From: Nonomuraea aridisoli
GTDB taxonomy: Bacteria > Actinomycetota > Actinomycetes > Streptosporangiales > Streptosporangiaceae
Reading direction: 5' to 3'
Assembly (NCBI RefSeq): GCF_003236395.1
Contig: NZ_POUD01000026.1
Coordinates: 1-52,700 of the forward strand
DNA length: 52,700 nt
Made by a program: the position numbers and the translations under genes. Under the pieces are notes generated by a model, which had not been told where the DNA came from, searched no databases, and saw only the letters and a list, made by a program, of their open reading frames with translations. This document shows, piece after piece, positions 8,367-16,876 of this stretch. Every line of letters begins with the position of its first letter. Position 1 is the first letter of the stretch.

Positions 8367-9487
8367 GACGCGACCTGCTGCGCCAGGCGCGGGCAGCGCC
8401 GCTTCACCAGGTCACGACCGGCCACGCGCATCCCGGCGGTGGCCGCGTAGGCGGCGGCGCGCACACCGCGGCCCAGCAGCACCCGCTGGTTGGCGACGGC
8501 TTCGCACTCCCACTTCGCCTTGTACGGCTCGTCGCCGCGCAGCAGGCTGAGCACCGGCCTGCCGAGCCGGTGGGCCATCGCCAGGTTCTGCCGCAGCAGC
8601 ATCATCAGGACGTCGGCCTCGGCCCGCAGGTCGGGGTGGACGCCGTACAGGTAGCCGCCCACGAAGTCCTTGCCGATCACCGTGAAGTCGCAGGCCAGCA
8701 GCCGCCCGCCGACCCGGAACTCGGCCAGGGCCGCGTGGCCGTCCGCCACCATCGACTGGGCGGCCCGGGTGAGGTGCTCGCGGAAGCGCGGGTGCGTGTG
8801 GTGGGCGTTGATGGGCCGGCTCTCCCACTGCAGGGTGTGCAGGCGCAGCAGCTCGGCCATCGTGTGCTCGGCCCGGTCGGCCCCGACGGGCGTCACCGAC
8901 AGGTCGAGGGTGTCGAGCTTGCGCAGCGCCGAGCGCAGCCGGCGGGCCCGGCTCGCCTTCAGCCCGGCGAGCACCTGGTCGACCGGGCGGCCGGGCAGCT
9001 GGAGGCAGGTGGAGGCGGGCAGCGTCCAGGACCGGCCGTCCCAGAGACCGGCCAGGCGGCGGATCGCCGCGCCGGGCCGCGCCTCGGGCACGTCGATGAC
9101 GTCCCAGCCGGGCTGGGCCAGCAGGCCGGCGCGCAGCTCCAGCAGGCTCGCGTCGTCCTCGGCGTCGTCCACCACGATGTCGGTGAAGTCGGACTGCTCC
9201 CCGCCGACGGGGGTGAGCACCCGGCAGCCCATCCGGTGCTCCAGCCGGAACGGCGCCGCCGCGACCAAGCGGCCGTCCCGGCGGGCCAGGAACACGCGCA
9301 GCCGGCCGGAGACGCCGTAGACCCGCCACCAGGAGCACAACCAGCCGTACGACTGGAACGGTGTGGCGGCCGAGCTGCGGGCGTACAGGTCGGCCCATTC
9401 CGCCGACAACGCGGCCAGGTCCTCGCCCTTGGTGATGACCTGCACCGCCAGCCGTGCCGCCGAGGTCCGAGAGGTGGTGCCGGTCAC
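8357..9487 (-). CDS. CelD/BcsL-type GNAT acyltransferase
   Basis: A 376-aa protein of the double-GNAT (BioF2-like) family often found in exopolysaccharide and cellulose loci. It has the N-terminal hallmark TPFQSYGWLCSWWRVYG (about residues 42-58). The central ASRARRLRSALRKLD helix region is followed by the C-terminal acetyl-CoA fold: HAALAEFRVGGRLLACDFTV, GGYLYGVHPDLR and LSLLRGDEPYKAKWE. Such proteins probably acylate a sugar or amino group of the polymer. The start is GTG in a GTGA overlap with the preceding Wzz-like gene (9484-9487). Confidence 0.85.
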   Translation of the reverse strand: MTGTTSRTSAARLAVQVITKGEDLAALSAEWADLYARSSAATPFQSYGWLCSWWRVYGVSGRLRVFLARRDGRLVAAAPFRLEHRMGCRVLTPVGGEQSDFTDIVVDDAEDDASLLELRAGLLAQPGWDVIDVPEARPGAAIRRLAGLWDGRSWTLPASTCLQLPGRPVDQVLAGLKASRARRLRSALRKLDTLDLSVTPVGADRAEHTMAELLRLHTLQWESRPINAHHTHPRFREHLTRAAQSMVADGHAALAEFRVGGRLLACDFTVIGKDFVGGYLYGVHPDLRAEADVLMMLLRQNLAMAHRLGRPVLSLLRGDEPYKAKWECEAVANQRVLLGRGVRAAAYAATAGMRVAGRDLVKRRCPRLAQQVASWR

Positions 9488-10038
9488 GCGTGCGCTCCCC
9501 TCAGCACCGCCGCGGGCTCACGCCGGGCGAACGGCCCGGCCAGCCGGACCAGACCGACCACCAGCGCGGCCGCGCAACCTCCGGCGGCCATGCTGACCAC
9601 CGGCACCGGCGCGGAGGGACGAGTGGGGGCCAGCGCCTCGGCGAAGGACACGAGCCGGACGCGGGTGTCGGTGGCGTGGGTGCCGGCGTACCTGATCAGC
9701 GCGGCGGCGGCGCGGTTGGCGCGCTCGGCCGCCTCCGCGCCCGTGGGCGCCTCGGACGTGAGCCGCACCAGCGGGGCGTCGGGCGAGGCCGCCACACTGA
9801 GGGCGTCCTGCTCGGCCCGGTCGGTGGTGAGCAGGCCGGGGTGGCCGGCGATCCTGGCGTACGCGGTGGCGAAGTGGGCCGCCTGCACCGGGTCGACCCC
9901 CGACACCACGACGTAGGCGTCCGCGGCGTACACGGCGTCCCTGGCCAGTGCGTACGCCAGGCCGCCCAGCGCCCCCGCCGTCAGGGACAGCACGAGCCAC
10001 CATCGCGAGAGCAGGCCGGTGATCCGGGTCAACGTCAT
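9484..10038 (-). CDS. Wzz/CapA-like chain-length or export co-factor membrane protein
   Basis: A 184-aa protein with a hydrophobic segment at about 13-31 (WWLVLSLTAGALGGLAYAL) and another at about 146-168 (VVSMAAGGCAAALVVGLVRL), bracketing an extracytoplasmic alpha-helical region. This is the topology of polysaccharide co-polymerases, which set chain length in Wzy-type pathways. It lacks the periplasmic length and PX2PX4SPKX11 motif of classical Wzz and has no BY-kinase domain, so the call rests on topology and gene context. ATGA overlap with the GT4 gene upstream; GGAGAAGG precedes the ATG. Confidence 0.7.
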   Translation of the reverse strand: MTLTRITGLLSRWWLVLSLTAGALGGLAYALARDAVYAADAYVVVSGVDPVQAAHFATAYARIAGHPGLLTTDRAEQDALSVAASPDAPLVRLTSEAPTGAEAAERANRAAAALIRYAGTHATDTRVRLVSFAEALAPTRPSAPVPVVSMAAGGCAAALVVGLVRLAGPFARREPAAVLRGAHA

Positions 10039-11135
10039 CGTTCCTTCTCCGTGGGTGAGGCGCCCAGCAGGCGCAGATAGAGCGACTCCAGTTGCTCCGC
10101 CTGGCGGCGGACGTCGTAGAAGCGGACGGCGTCGGGCGGGGCCAGCCGGGCGGGCGGGCTCGCGGCCAGCGCGGACAGCTCCGCGGCCAGCCGGTGCGGC
10201 GGGACGCGCCGCGCCCCCGGGGCCGAGCCGGGCGGCAGGTCGTCGATGGCCGGGCAGGCGTCGTACAGGACCGGCAGGCCGCTGGCGAGCGCCTCCACCA
10301 CGGCGAGCCCGAACGTCTCCTCCGCCGAGGGCGCGACCAGCACGTCCATCGCCGACAACATGGCCCGCACGTCGAGCGACTCGCCCGCGAAGATCACCCG
10401 CTGCTCCACCCCCAGCGCGCGGGCCTGCTCCCGCAGTCGTGCCTCGCACGAGCCGGAGCCGACCAGGAGCAGGGTGGCGCGGCCGGGCGACGGCATCGCC
10501 GCGATCAGCCGGTCGAAGCGCTTGACCGGCTCCAGGCGGCCGACCCCGCCGACCACGAATGCGTCGTCCGCCAGGCCCAGCCGCTCCCGGGTACGGCGGC
10601 GCAGCCCGGCGTCGAAGCGGTACGCCGCGCCGTCGAGTCCGTTCGGGATGACGACCACGCGCCGGCGCGGGACCCCCCACGCCGCCAGCCGCTCCATCAC
10701 CGAGGGCGAGACGGCGACCGTGCGGTGCCCGAGCCGCTCGCTGGCCAGGTAGAGCGCCCTGATCGGGTGGGTGAGGCGGCGGCCCTCGATGTGCCGGTGG
10801 CCGATGGAGTGCTCGGTGGCCACGATCGCCGGGACGTCCGCCAGCCGCGCGGCCAGCCTGCCGTACACGCAGGCGCGGTAGAGATGGGTGTGCACGACGT
10901 CGTAGCGGCGGCCGCGCATGAGCCGGGCCAGCCGGCCGACGGCGCGCAGGTCCCGGTTGCCGCGCATGCCGACGTGGTGGACGGGCACGCCGGCGCGTTC
11001 GATGGCCTCCGCCACCGCGCCGCGGCCGGTGAGCACCGCGACCTCGCAGCTGGCCCGCAGGTGCGGCAGCAGCGAGCGCAACTGCTGCTCCGCGCCGCCC
11101 GCCGCCAGCCCGGTGATGACGTGCAGGACCTTCAC
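10035..11135 (-). CDS. GT4-family glycosyltransferase
   Basis: A 366-aa GT-B enzyme starting at GTG (VKVLHVITGLAAGGAEQQL). It shows DVVHTHLYRACVYGRLAA, IVATEHSIGHRH, VVVIPNGLDGAAYRF, VGGVGRLEPVKRFDRLI and the active-site motif PSAEETFGLAVVEALASG. The GTG start forms a GTGA overlap with the stop of the deacetylase gene (11132-11135), which fixes the start. It probably adds one sugar to the lipid-linked repeat unit. The start codon and its leader lie inside a 9-bp tandem repeat (11133-11177). Confidence 0.88.
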   Translation of the reverse strand: MKVLHVITGLAAGGAEQQLRSLLPHLRASCEVAVLTGRGAVAEAIERAGVPVHHVGMRGNRDLRAVGRLARLMRGRRYDVVHTHLYRACVYGRLAARLADVPAIVATEHSIGHRHIEGRRLTHPIRALYLASERLGHRTVAVSPSVMERLAAWGVPRRRVVVIPNGLDGAAYRFDAGLRRRTRERLGLADDAFVVGGVGRLEPVKRFDRLIAAMPSPGRATLLLVGSGSCEARLREQARALGVEQRVIFAGESLDVRAMLSAMDVLVAPSAEETFGLAVVEALASGLPVLYDACPAIDDLPPGSAPGARRVPPHRLAAELSALAASPPARLAPPDAVRFYDVRRQAEQLESLYLRLLGASPTEKER

Positions 11136-11860
11136 CGGGCCCACCGCGCCCACCGGGCCCACCGTGCCCACCGCAGCCGGTGCCGCGCCTGCTTGGCCCA
11201 CAGCCGCAGCGCGCCGTCGCGCTCGCCGACGTACGTGCGCGGCAGCGCGTGCGTGCCGGTGACCGGCGACTTCCAGATCGCGCAGGCGTAGGAGTAGCCC
11301 GCCCGGCGCACGGCCCGCACCTCGCGCTCGGCGACGTGCCCGTACGGGTAGCAGAACCCGCCGACCTCCTGGCCGAGGACCTCCTCCAGCGCCGTCTTGC
11401 TGCCGGCCACCTCGTGCTCCAGGTCGGCGTCGCTCAGCGTGGTCAGCGAGCGGTGGCCGGCCGAGTGGGAGCCGACCTCCATGCCCTGCATGGCGGCCCA
11501 GCGCAGGCCCTCGGCGTCCATGAGCGGCTTGCGCGGGGCGCCGGCGTCCCAGGCGTTGTGCTCGCCGAGCAGGCCGGAGACCACGAAGACCGTCGCGGTG
11601 AACCGGTGCCGGAGCAGGACGGGCACGACCTCGCCGGCGAAGTCGGCGTACCCGTCGTCGAAGGTGAGCCCGACCAGGCCGCGCGCGTTCCCCGCCGCCC
11701 GGGCGCGCAGCAGCTCGCGCATCGACACGCCGGTCAGCCCGCGCTCGGCCAGCCGGCGCAGCTGCTCGGCGAAGCGGGCGGGGGAGACGGTGATCTGCAG
11801 CGGGTCGCTGTCGCATTTCTCCACGGAGTGGTACATGAGCACGTACGGCATGGCGGTCAT
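11132..11860 (-). CDS. Polysaccharide deacetylase (NodB/CE4 domain)
   Basis: A 242-aa CE4-type protein. It starts MTAMPYVLMYHSVEKCDSDP and carries the catalytic LTFDDGYADF motif (about residue 75), the metal-binding GSHSAGHRSLT (about 133) and GGFCYPYGH (about 172). CE4 enzymes remove N- or O-acetyl groups from glycans. There is no signal peptide, so if it works outside the cell its export is unexplained; it may act on lipid-linked intermediates. The last 12 residues are four WAR triplets produced by a 9-bp tandem repeat. The ATG overlaps the flippase stop (ATGA, 11857-11860). Confidence 0.87.
   Translation of the reverse strand: MTAMPYVLMYHSVEKCDSDPLQITVSPARFAEQLRRLAERGLTGVSMRELLRARAAGNARGLVGLTFDDGYADFAGEVVPVLLRHRFTATVFVVSGLLGEHNAWDAGAPRKPLMDAEGLRWAAMQGMEVGSHSAGHRSLTTLSDADLEHEVAGSKTALEEVLGQEVGGFCYPYGHVAEREVRAVRRAGYSYACAIWKSPVTGTHALPRTYVGERDGALRLWAKQARHRLRWARWARWARWAR
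11133..11177. repeat. 9-bp tandem repeat at the deacetylase/glycosyltransferase junction
   Basis: Four copies of CACCGNGCC plus a degenerate fifth. On the minus strand they read TGG GCN CGG and encode four Trp-Ala-Arg units at the end of the deacetylase. They also supply the region where the next gene would have its ribosome binding site, and the last unit contains its GTG start. Confidence 0.9.
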
Positions 11861-13371
11861 GCGCGGCCTCGCATCCTGGTCGGGGTGTCGTCGGTGAGCG
11901 CCGTCACGGCCCGCGTCGCGACCGCGACGGCGCAGAAGACGGCGGCGATGGCGGCGCCGGTCACGGCGAGGCGGACCAGCTCGGGCAGGTCCGCGGTCAG
12001 TGCCCGCACCGCCCAGCCGGCCCCGGCGGCGGCGGTGGCGGCCGGCAGCAGGCCGCCGATCGGCCCGGCCACCGCGCGCGGCGGCAGCGTGATGACCCGC
12101 CGCCGCAGCCCGGCGACCAGCAGGACGGCGGTGAGCGTGATCCCGGCCGCGTTGGCGGCGGCGATCCCCGTGGTGCCCCACGAGGGGCGGGCCAGCAGGA
12201 CCGTCACGGCCAGGCCGGCGGCCATCGCGGCCGTCGGGTACCAGTACGAGCCGGTCCGGCAGAAGTACGCCCGGCTCACGGCGCCGACGACGGCCTGGCC
12301 GAGCAGGCCCAGCGCGTACACGCGCATGATGTGCGCGGTGGCCTCGGTGTCGGCCGCGGTGAAGGCGCCGTACTGCAGCAGGACGGCGACGAGGTCGGGA
12401 GCGCAGACGATCAGGGCCGCGGCGGCCGGGAGCACGATCGCCGAGGCGGCCACCAGGTCCCGCGCCATCCGGCGGCGCGCCCGCCGGTCGTCACCGGCGC
12501 TGATGGCCCGGGCCAGCTGCGGGAAGCTCACCGTGGCCACGATCAGCGACAACACCATCGGCACCTGGGCGATCTTCTGGGCGTAGTTGAGGTGCGAGAT
12601 CGAGCCTTCGGGTAGCGACGAGCCGACGAAGCGTTCGACGAAGACCTGACACTGGCGGGCCAGCGTGAAGACCGCGACCGGCAGGAACGCCAGCACCGGC
12701 AGCGGCACGCGCCGCGCGGTCCGGCGCGGCCTCCCGAAGCGCCGCAGGAAGGCCGGCGCCTGGACGAGGACCATGCCGAGGCCGCCCGCGGCCACCCCGA
12801 CCGCGGCGGCGTACGCGCCCTGCTCCCGCAGGGCGACCACGCAGGCGACGATCCCCACGTTGTACGCGACGTAGATCGCGGCCGGCGCGGTGAACGACTG
12901 GTGGGAGCGCAGCGCCGCGCTGAGGTACCCGGCCAGCCCGAACGTCAGGATCGTCACCGAGGCCACCCGCATGCAGTCGACGGCCATCTCCGGCCGCGGG
13001 ATGCCCGGCGCCAGCACGCCCACCAGCCACGGCGCCGCGGCGGCGGTCAGCAGGCTCAGCGCCACGAGCCCCAGGCACAGGTACGGCAGCGTCGCGGAGA
13101 CCAGCTCGCGGACGTCGTGCCCCAGCTCGATCCACCGGCTGAACAGCGGCACCAGCACGAACGCCATCGCGCCCTCGATGAGGAGGGGCGCGGCCGTCTC
13201 CGGGATCGTCCAGGCGACGAGGAAGGCGTCGGTGCCGGCGTCCGCCCCGAACAGCATGCCGAGCAGCAGGTCGCGGACGAACCCGAGCAGCGAGCCGAGC
13301 CCGGTCAGCACGGCGGTGACGCTGACCGCCTTCACCGTGGCCGACGTGGTGGCCGACGTGGCGGTCGTCAT
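11857..13371 (-). CDS. MurJ/Wzx-like lipid-linked oligosaccharide flippase
   Basis: A 504-aa polytopic membrane protein of the MviN/MurJ (MOP exporter) family with about 13-14 hydrophobic segments. It has LGSLLGFVRDLLLGMLFGA near the N-terminus, MAFVLVPLFSRW, LNYAQKIAQVPMVLSLIVAT and FPQLARAISAGD. Its place between polymerase and glycosyltransferase genes, rather than in a cell-wall cluster, argues that it flips the exopolysaccharide repeat unit. Essential MurJ is probably encoded elsewhere. Start and stop both sit in ATGA overlaps. Confidence 0.85.
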   Translation of the reverse strand: MTTATSATTSATVKAVSVTAVLTGLGSLLGFVRDLLLGMLFGADAGTDAFLVAWTIPETAAPLLIEGAMAFVLVPLFSRWIELGHDVRELVSATLPYLCLGLVALSLLTAAAAPWLVGVLAPGIPRPEMAVDCMRVASVTILTFGLAGYLSAALRSHQSFTAPAAIYVAYNVGIVACVVALREQGAYAAAVGVAAGGLGMVLVQAPAFLRRFGRPRRTARRVPLPVLAFLPVAVFTLARQCQVFVERFVGSSLPEGSISHLNYAQKIAQVPMVLSLIVATVSFPQLARAISAGDDRRARRRMARDLVAASAIVLPAAAALIVCAPDLVAVLLQYGAFTAADTEATAHIMRVYALGLLGQAVVGAVSRAYFCRTGSYWYPTAAMAAGLAVTVLLARPSWGTTGIAAANAAGITLTAVLLVAGLRRRVITLPPRAVAGPIGGLLPAATAAAGAGWAVRALTADLPELVRLAVTGAAIAAVFCAVAVATRAVTALTDDTPTRMRGRA

Positions 13372-14684
13372 CGCGCCGCCCCCACCGGTGTGGCCGCCTC
13401 GACCGGCGCGGCCGGCTCGCGGCGGCCGGCGACGAGCGCCAGGGCCAGCCCGAGCGCGACGGACGTGACCGTCGTGGAGGGGCCGCCGATGTCGCCGTAG
13501 GCGAAGCTGATGGTCTGCCAGGTCAGCAGCCCGGCCGCGACGAGCGCGCCGCCGCGCAGGGCCCACCAGGTCAGGCACCCCAGGAACGCCACGAACGCGG
13601 CCAGCCCGGCCAGCCCCTGCTCGCTGAGGGTCAGCAGGTACATGTTGTGCGGCGACAGCAGCGGCCGGCGCTGGTAGCCGTGCACGGGGTCGTCGGTGTC
13701 GCTGCCGGACGACAGCTCGATCGGGGCGTAGGTGTCGCGCAGCTCGCCGAACCTGCGCGGGCCGACCCCGGTCACCGGGTGCTCGGCCCACATGCCGGTG
13801 GCGGCGTGCCAGAGACTGTAGCGGTCGCTCACGGACTGGTCGGGGTCGGTGACGGCGGTGGCGATCGAGGCCAGCCGCCGGTCCAGCAGGTCGGACCCGG
13901 TGCCGGTCGCGAAGGCGAGCACCGCGGCCGCCGCCCCGACGAGCATGACCCGGGCGGCGAGCACCCCGCTGCGCAGGAAGACCACCACCAGGGCCGCGCC
14001 CAGCACGGCGATCCAGCAGCCGCGGCTGAGCGAGAGCGCGAGCGGGACGCAGAGGAGGGCCGCGCCCGCCAGCGCGAGGACCCGGCCCCTGCCGCGCACG
14101 GTCAGGCCGGCGCCCAGCAGGATGACGAGCCCGTAGCTGACCACGGTCGCCATGGCCATGACGTCGGGGGCGCCGAAGGTGCCGACGGCGCGTATCCGCT
14201 CGCCTCCGTAGGCCGCGCCGGTGCCGGTGAGCACCTGGACGCAGCCGATCACTCCCTGCAGCGCCGCCGCCCCGACGAGCGCTCCGCCGACGATCACGAC
14301 GTCGGCCCGGTCCCGTACGGTCACCAGGACGGCCAGCGGGACCAGCACGAACACCTGGAGGAAGCGCACGAACCCCGGCAGGCTGACCAGCGTGTCGGGC
14401 GAGGCCAGCAGCGCGAGCGCGGCCGCCGCCGCGACGGGCGCGAGCACGAGGGCCCGCGCCGGCAGCGGCCCCCGGCCCGCCAGGAAGCCCGTCCCGAGGC
14501 GGGGCGAGGTCACCCGGCCGGTCGCGAACAGCACGCCGGCCGCGATCGCGACCAGCAGGACCGAGGCCACGTCGGACGCCGTGACGTCCACGCCCGCGGG
14601 CGCGTCCGTCCCGCCCGCCGGGAGGCAGGCGAGCAGCACCGTGACGGCGGCCGCCAGACTGGGCCGCCCACGTAGAGCCCCCAT
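13368..14684 (-). CDS. O-antigen ligase/Wzy-type polymerase
   Basis: A 438-aa membrane protein with about 11 hydrophobic segments and the Wzy_C (O-antigen ligase) signature in a long extracytoplasmic loop: SVSDRYSLWHAATGMWAEHP, TGVGPRRFGELRDTYAP, then SPHNMYLLTLSEQGLAGL. It would polymerise flipped repeat units or transfer them to an acceptor. The start is 2 nt after the stop of the sugar transferase gene and the end overlaps the flippase start. Confidence 0.85.
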   Translation of the reverse strand: MGALRGRPSLAAAVTVLLACLPAGGTDAPAGVDVTASDVASVLLVAIAAGVLFATGRVTSPRLGTGFLAGRGPLPARALVLAPVAAAAALALLASPDTLVSLPGFVRFLQVFVLVPLAVLVTVRDRADVVIVGGALVGAAALQGVIGCVQVLTGTGAAYGGERIRAVGTFGAPDVMAMATVVSYGLVILLGAGLTVRGRGRVLALAGAALLCVPLALSLSRGCWIAVLGAALVVVFLRSGVLAARVMLVGAAAAVLAFATGTGSDLLDRRLASIATAVTDPDQSVSDRYSLWHAATGMWAEHPVTGVGPRRFGELRDTYAPIELSSGSDTDDPVHGYQRRPLLSPHNMYLLTLSEQGLAGLAAFVAFLGCLTWWALRGGALVAAGLLTWQTISFAYGDIGGPSTTVTSVALGLALALVAGRREPAAPVEAATPVGAAR

Positions 14685-14686
14685 GA

Positions 14687-16027
14687 CTAGCTCCCGCCCG
14701 GCCGGAGCATCGTCCACACCGTCAGCAAGATGATCTTGATGTCGGTACGGAGGCTCCACCCGTCGATGTAGTGGTTGTCGAAGCGGGCGCGGTCCTCGAT
14801 CGAGGTGTCCCCGCGCAGTCCGTGGATCTGGGCCCACCCGGTGATCCCCACCGGCATCCGGTGCCGCAGCTCGTAGCCGGGGACCGTCCGGGAGAACTCC
14901 TCCACGAAGTACGGGCGCTCCGGCCGGGGGCCGACGATGCTCATGTCGCCCTTGAGAACGTTCCACAGCTGGGGAAGCTCGTCGAACGACGTGCGGCGCA
15001 GCATCCGGCCGACCGGCCCCAGGCGGGCGTCGTGGGCGATGCTCCACAGGGTCTCCGACTCGTGCGCGTCCACGGGCTTCAGCGTCCGGAGCTTGATCAG
15101 CTCGATCGGCTCGCCGAGGTATCCCACCCGCCGCTGCTTGAACAGCAGGCCGGGGCCGGTCTCCCAGCGGACCAGCACCGCGCAGACGGCGAGGATCGGC
15201 GCGCTGATGATCAGCCCGGTCAGGGCCATCGCGACGTCGATCGCCCGCTTCAGCGGCCAGGCCAGGCGGTGCTGGGCCGCGGCGCGCATGCGGACCAGCG
15301 GGAAGCCGCGCACGTGCTCGCGCAGGCTGACGAAGTCGGCGACCGGCTCGCCCGGCTCGGGGGCGAGGAACACCTGGCAGCCGAGGGCCCGCGCCGTCCG
15401 CGCGGCCGACGGGTGCCCCTGCCCGGTGACGACCACCGCCTGCACGCCGTGGGCCTGGATGACGGCGCCGGTGTCGGCGGGCCCGCCGAGGACGGGCAGC
15501 AGGGGCCGGTCCCCGGCGGCCTCGTCCAGGAAGCCCAGGGGGAGCAGGCCGTACTCGGGGTGGGCGAGCAGGGTGGCGGCCAGGCGGTGCGCGTGCGGGC
15601 CGGCGCCGATCACCACGGCGGGGACCGACCTGCCGTTCATGCGGGCCCGGCGTACCAGGAAGTACAGGACGCTGCGCAGGCACAGGGCGCAGACGGTGAA
15701 GAGCGCCGCGCTCAGCCCCACCACGGTGGGCGTCGCCGGCCAGAACGCCGCGAACGCGGCGGCCGCCGCGGCTCCGGTGAGCCAGAGACCGCGATCGAGG
15801 CACGAGGGCAGGAGCCGCGGAGTGTAGACGTGGCCGGCGCAGCCGAAGGCCACGACGAGGACGGCCGCGAGCCCGATGCGCGCCGCCTGCTGCCCGGCGA
15901 CGGCCGCGGTGAACGCCATGCAGATCAGGTCGATGCCGACCGCGCCGAGCGACTGGACAGCCACCCGGGGTCTGCGGTGCACCACCTGCCGCCTGACCTG
16001 GCGGTCGCCCCCAACACGAACAGCCAC
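14687..16027 (-). CDS. Exopolysaccharide polyprenyl glycosylphosphotransferase (initiating enzyme)
   Basis: A 446-aa protein, first gene of the operon, GTG start with GGAGAAG just upstream. The N-terminal third has hydrophobic helices and a CoA-binding-like fold (VPAVVIGAGPHAHRLAATLL). The C-terminal bacterial sugar transferase domain follows one helix (about 265-290): LLFKQRRVGYLGEPIELIKL, then RRTSFDELPQLWNVLKGDMS and IVGPRPERP (catalytic Asp-Glu pair in SFDELPQ). It moves a sugar-1-phosphate onto undecaprenyl phosphate to start each repeat unit. As the priming enzyme it defines this as a Wzx/Wzy-type locus. Confidence 0.9.
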   Translation of the reverse strand: MAVRVGGDRQVRRQVVHRRPRVAVQSLGAVGIDLICMAFTAAVAGQQAARIGLAAVLVVAFGCAGHVYTPRLLPSCLDRGLWLTGAAAAAAFAAFWPATPTVVGLSAALFTVCALCLRSVLYFLVRRARMNGRSVPAVVIGAGPHAHRLAATLLAHPEYGLLPLGFLDEAAGDRPLLPVLGGPADTGAVIQAHGVQAVVVTGQGHPSAARTARALGCQVFLAPEPGEPVADFVSLREHVRGFPLVRMRAAAQHRLAWPLKRAIDVAMALTGLIISAPILAVCAVLVRWETGPGLLFKQRRVGYLGEPIELIKLRTLKPVDAHESETLWSIAHDARLGPVGRMLRRTSFDELPQLWNVLKGDMSIVGPRPERPYFVEEFSRTVPGYELRHRMPVGITGWAQIHGLRGDTSIEDRARFDNHYIDGWSLRTDIKIILLTVWTMLRPGGS

Positions 16028-16373
16028 TACTTCTCCGGAAATATCTAGTCTTGACCAGATCAGCGGATGATCGGCTGGCCTAATCCACCGAAAAAGCCGA
16101 TAGTCGCCTTTTGGGCAACTTGCCGTTATATAGGCGTGGAGCAGGGTTTTCCTAGGTAATACGCGAACAATGGCCTAGCGAAACCTTGATCGTAGTAGCG
16201 CTCCCGGGGGAAATCGAGAACATGAAGGCCCGGTTGCCCGGATGGTCACGCAAGATTTCATTGAATGGCCGTTGGCGATGTGAATGCCATCATGAGGTTT
16301 GGCCGACGAATTGGCACGGAGAGTCCGCGCTGCCCCCAAAGCTCCTGCGCCCGCGACGGGATACCATCGCCAC
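16028..16373. other. Intergenic region between the polysaccharide operon and the metal sensor gene
   Basis: 346 bp, distinctly more AT-rich than the flanks. It must hold the promoters of both divergent units. I see an imperfect palindrome at 16055-16078 (arms GATCA and TGATC, outer CCA/TGG) just upstream of the operon start, and a TATATA box near 16125. No convincing gene is present. Confidence 0.6.
16055..16078. promoter_or_regulatory. Candidate operator upstream of the polysaccharide operon
   Basis: CCA-GATCA-GCGGA-TGATC-GGC-TGG: inner arms are perfect over 5 bp and outer arms match with a 3-nt offset. It lies 28-51 nt upstream of the GTG of the first operon gene, where a repressor site would sit. 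Only suggestive. Confidence 0.25.
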
Positions 16374-16736
16374 ATGGCGATTGATTCAGGGCGTTGCGTC
16401 ACCGCCGGCATCGCGGCCGGTCTGTCGCCGGCGGCGGCGCTCTTCCACTCGCTGGCCGACGAGACGCGGCTGCGCATCGTGCAACGACTGGCCAGGGGCG
16501 AGGCGCGGGTGGTGGACCTGACCGGGGAGCTCGGGCTCGCCCAGTCGACGGTCTCCAAGCACCTGGCCTGCCTGCGTGACTGCGGCCTGGTCGACTACCG
16601 CGCCGAGGGCCGGCAGTCGTTCTACTCGCTCACCCGGCCCGAGCTCATGGATCTGCTCTCCTCCGCGGAACACCTGCTCAGGGCCACGGGCCACGCCGTC
16701 GCGCTCTGCCCGTCCACTGTCTCTTCTGTGGAGTAA
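16374..16736 (+). CDS. ArsR/SmtB-family metal sensor, CmtR-like
   Basis: A 120-aa winged-helix repressor: ALFHSLADETRLRIVQRLA (about 22-40), recognition region LAQSTVSKHLACLRDCGLVD (55-74), then the wing YRAEGRQSFYSL. Cys66 and Cys70 in the recognition helix and Cys112 near the C-terminus match in position Cys57, Cys61 and Cys102, the Cd(II)/Pb(II) ligands of mycobacterial CmtR. This predicts a heavy-metal-responsive repressor. The start chosen is the ATG at 16374; an in-frame start at 16299 would add a non-conserved, basic leader. No metal pump gene is next to it. Confidence 0.85.
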   Translation: MAIDSGRCVTAGIAAGLSPAAALFHSLADETRLRIVQRLARGEARVVDLTGELGLAQSTVSKHLACLRDCGLVDYRAEGRQSFYSLTRPELMDLLSSAEHLLRATGHAVALCPSTVSSVE

Positions 16737-16876
16737 TGCACGTTCGGCGGGTTCTGCGTATTTGGCCACAGAACTGATCGCCTGTCCTCCCTAACGTGAG
16801 CGGTGTCCGGAACACGAGTCCGGTACGGGGAACCCGGCGTTCTCGTCCCGAGAGCGCCCTCTCAATGGAGGAAACT

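Noticed and set aside
16737..16876. A c-di-AMP (ydaO-type) riboswitch before the small secreted protein
   Set aside because: The 140-nt gap contains GGGGAACCC-like text but not the other conserved segments, and it is too short for the class.
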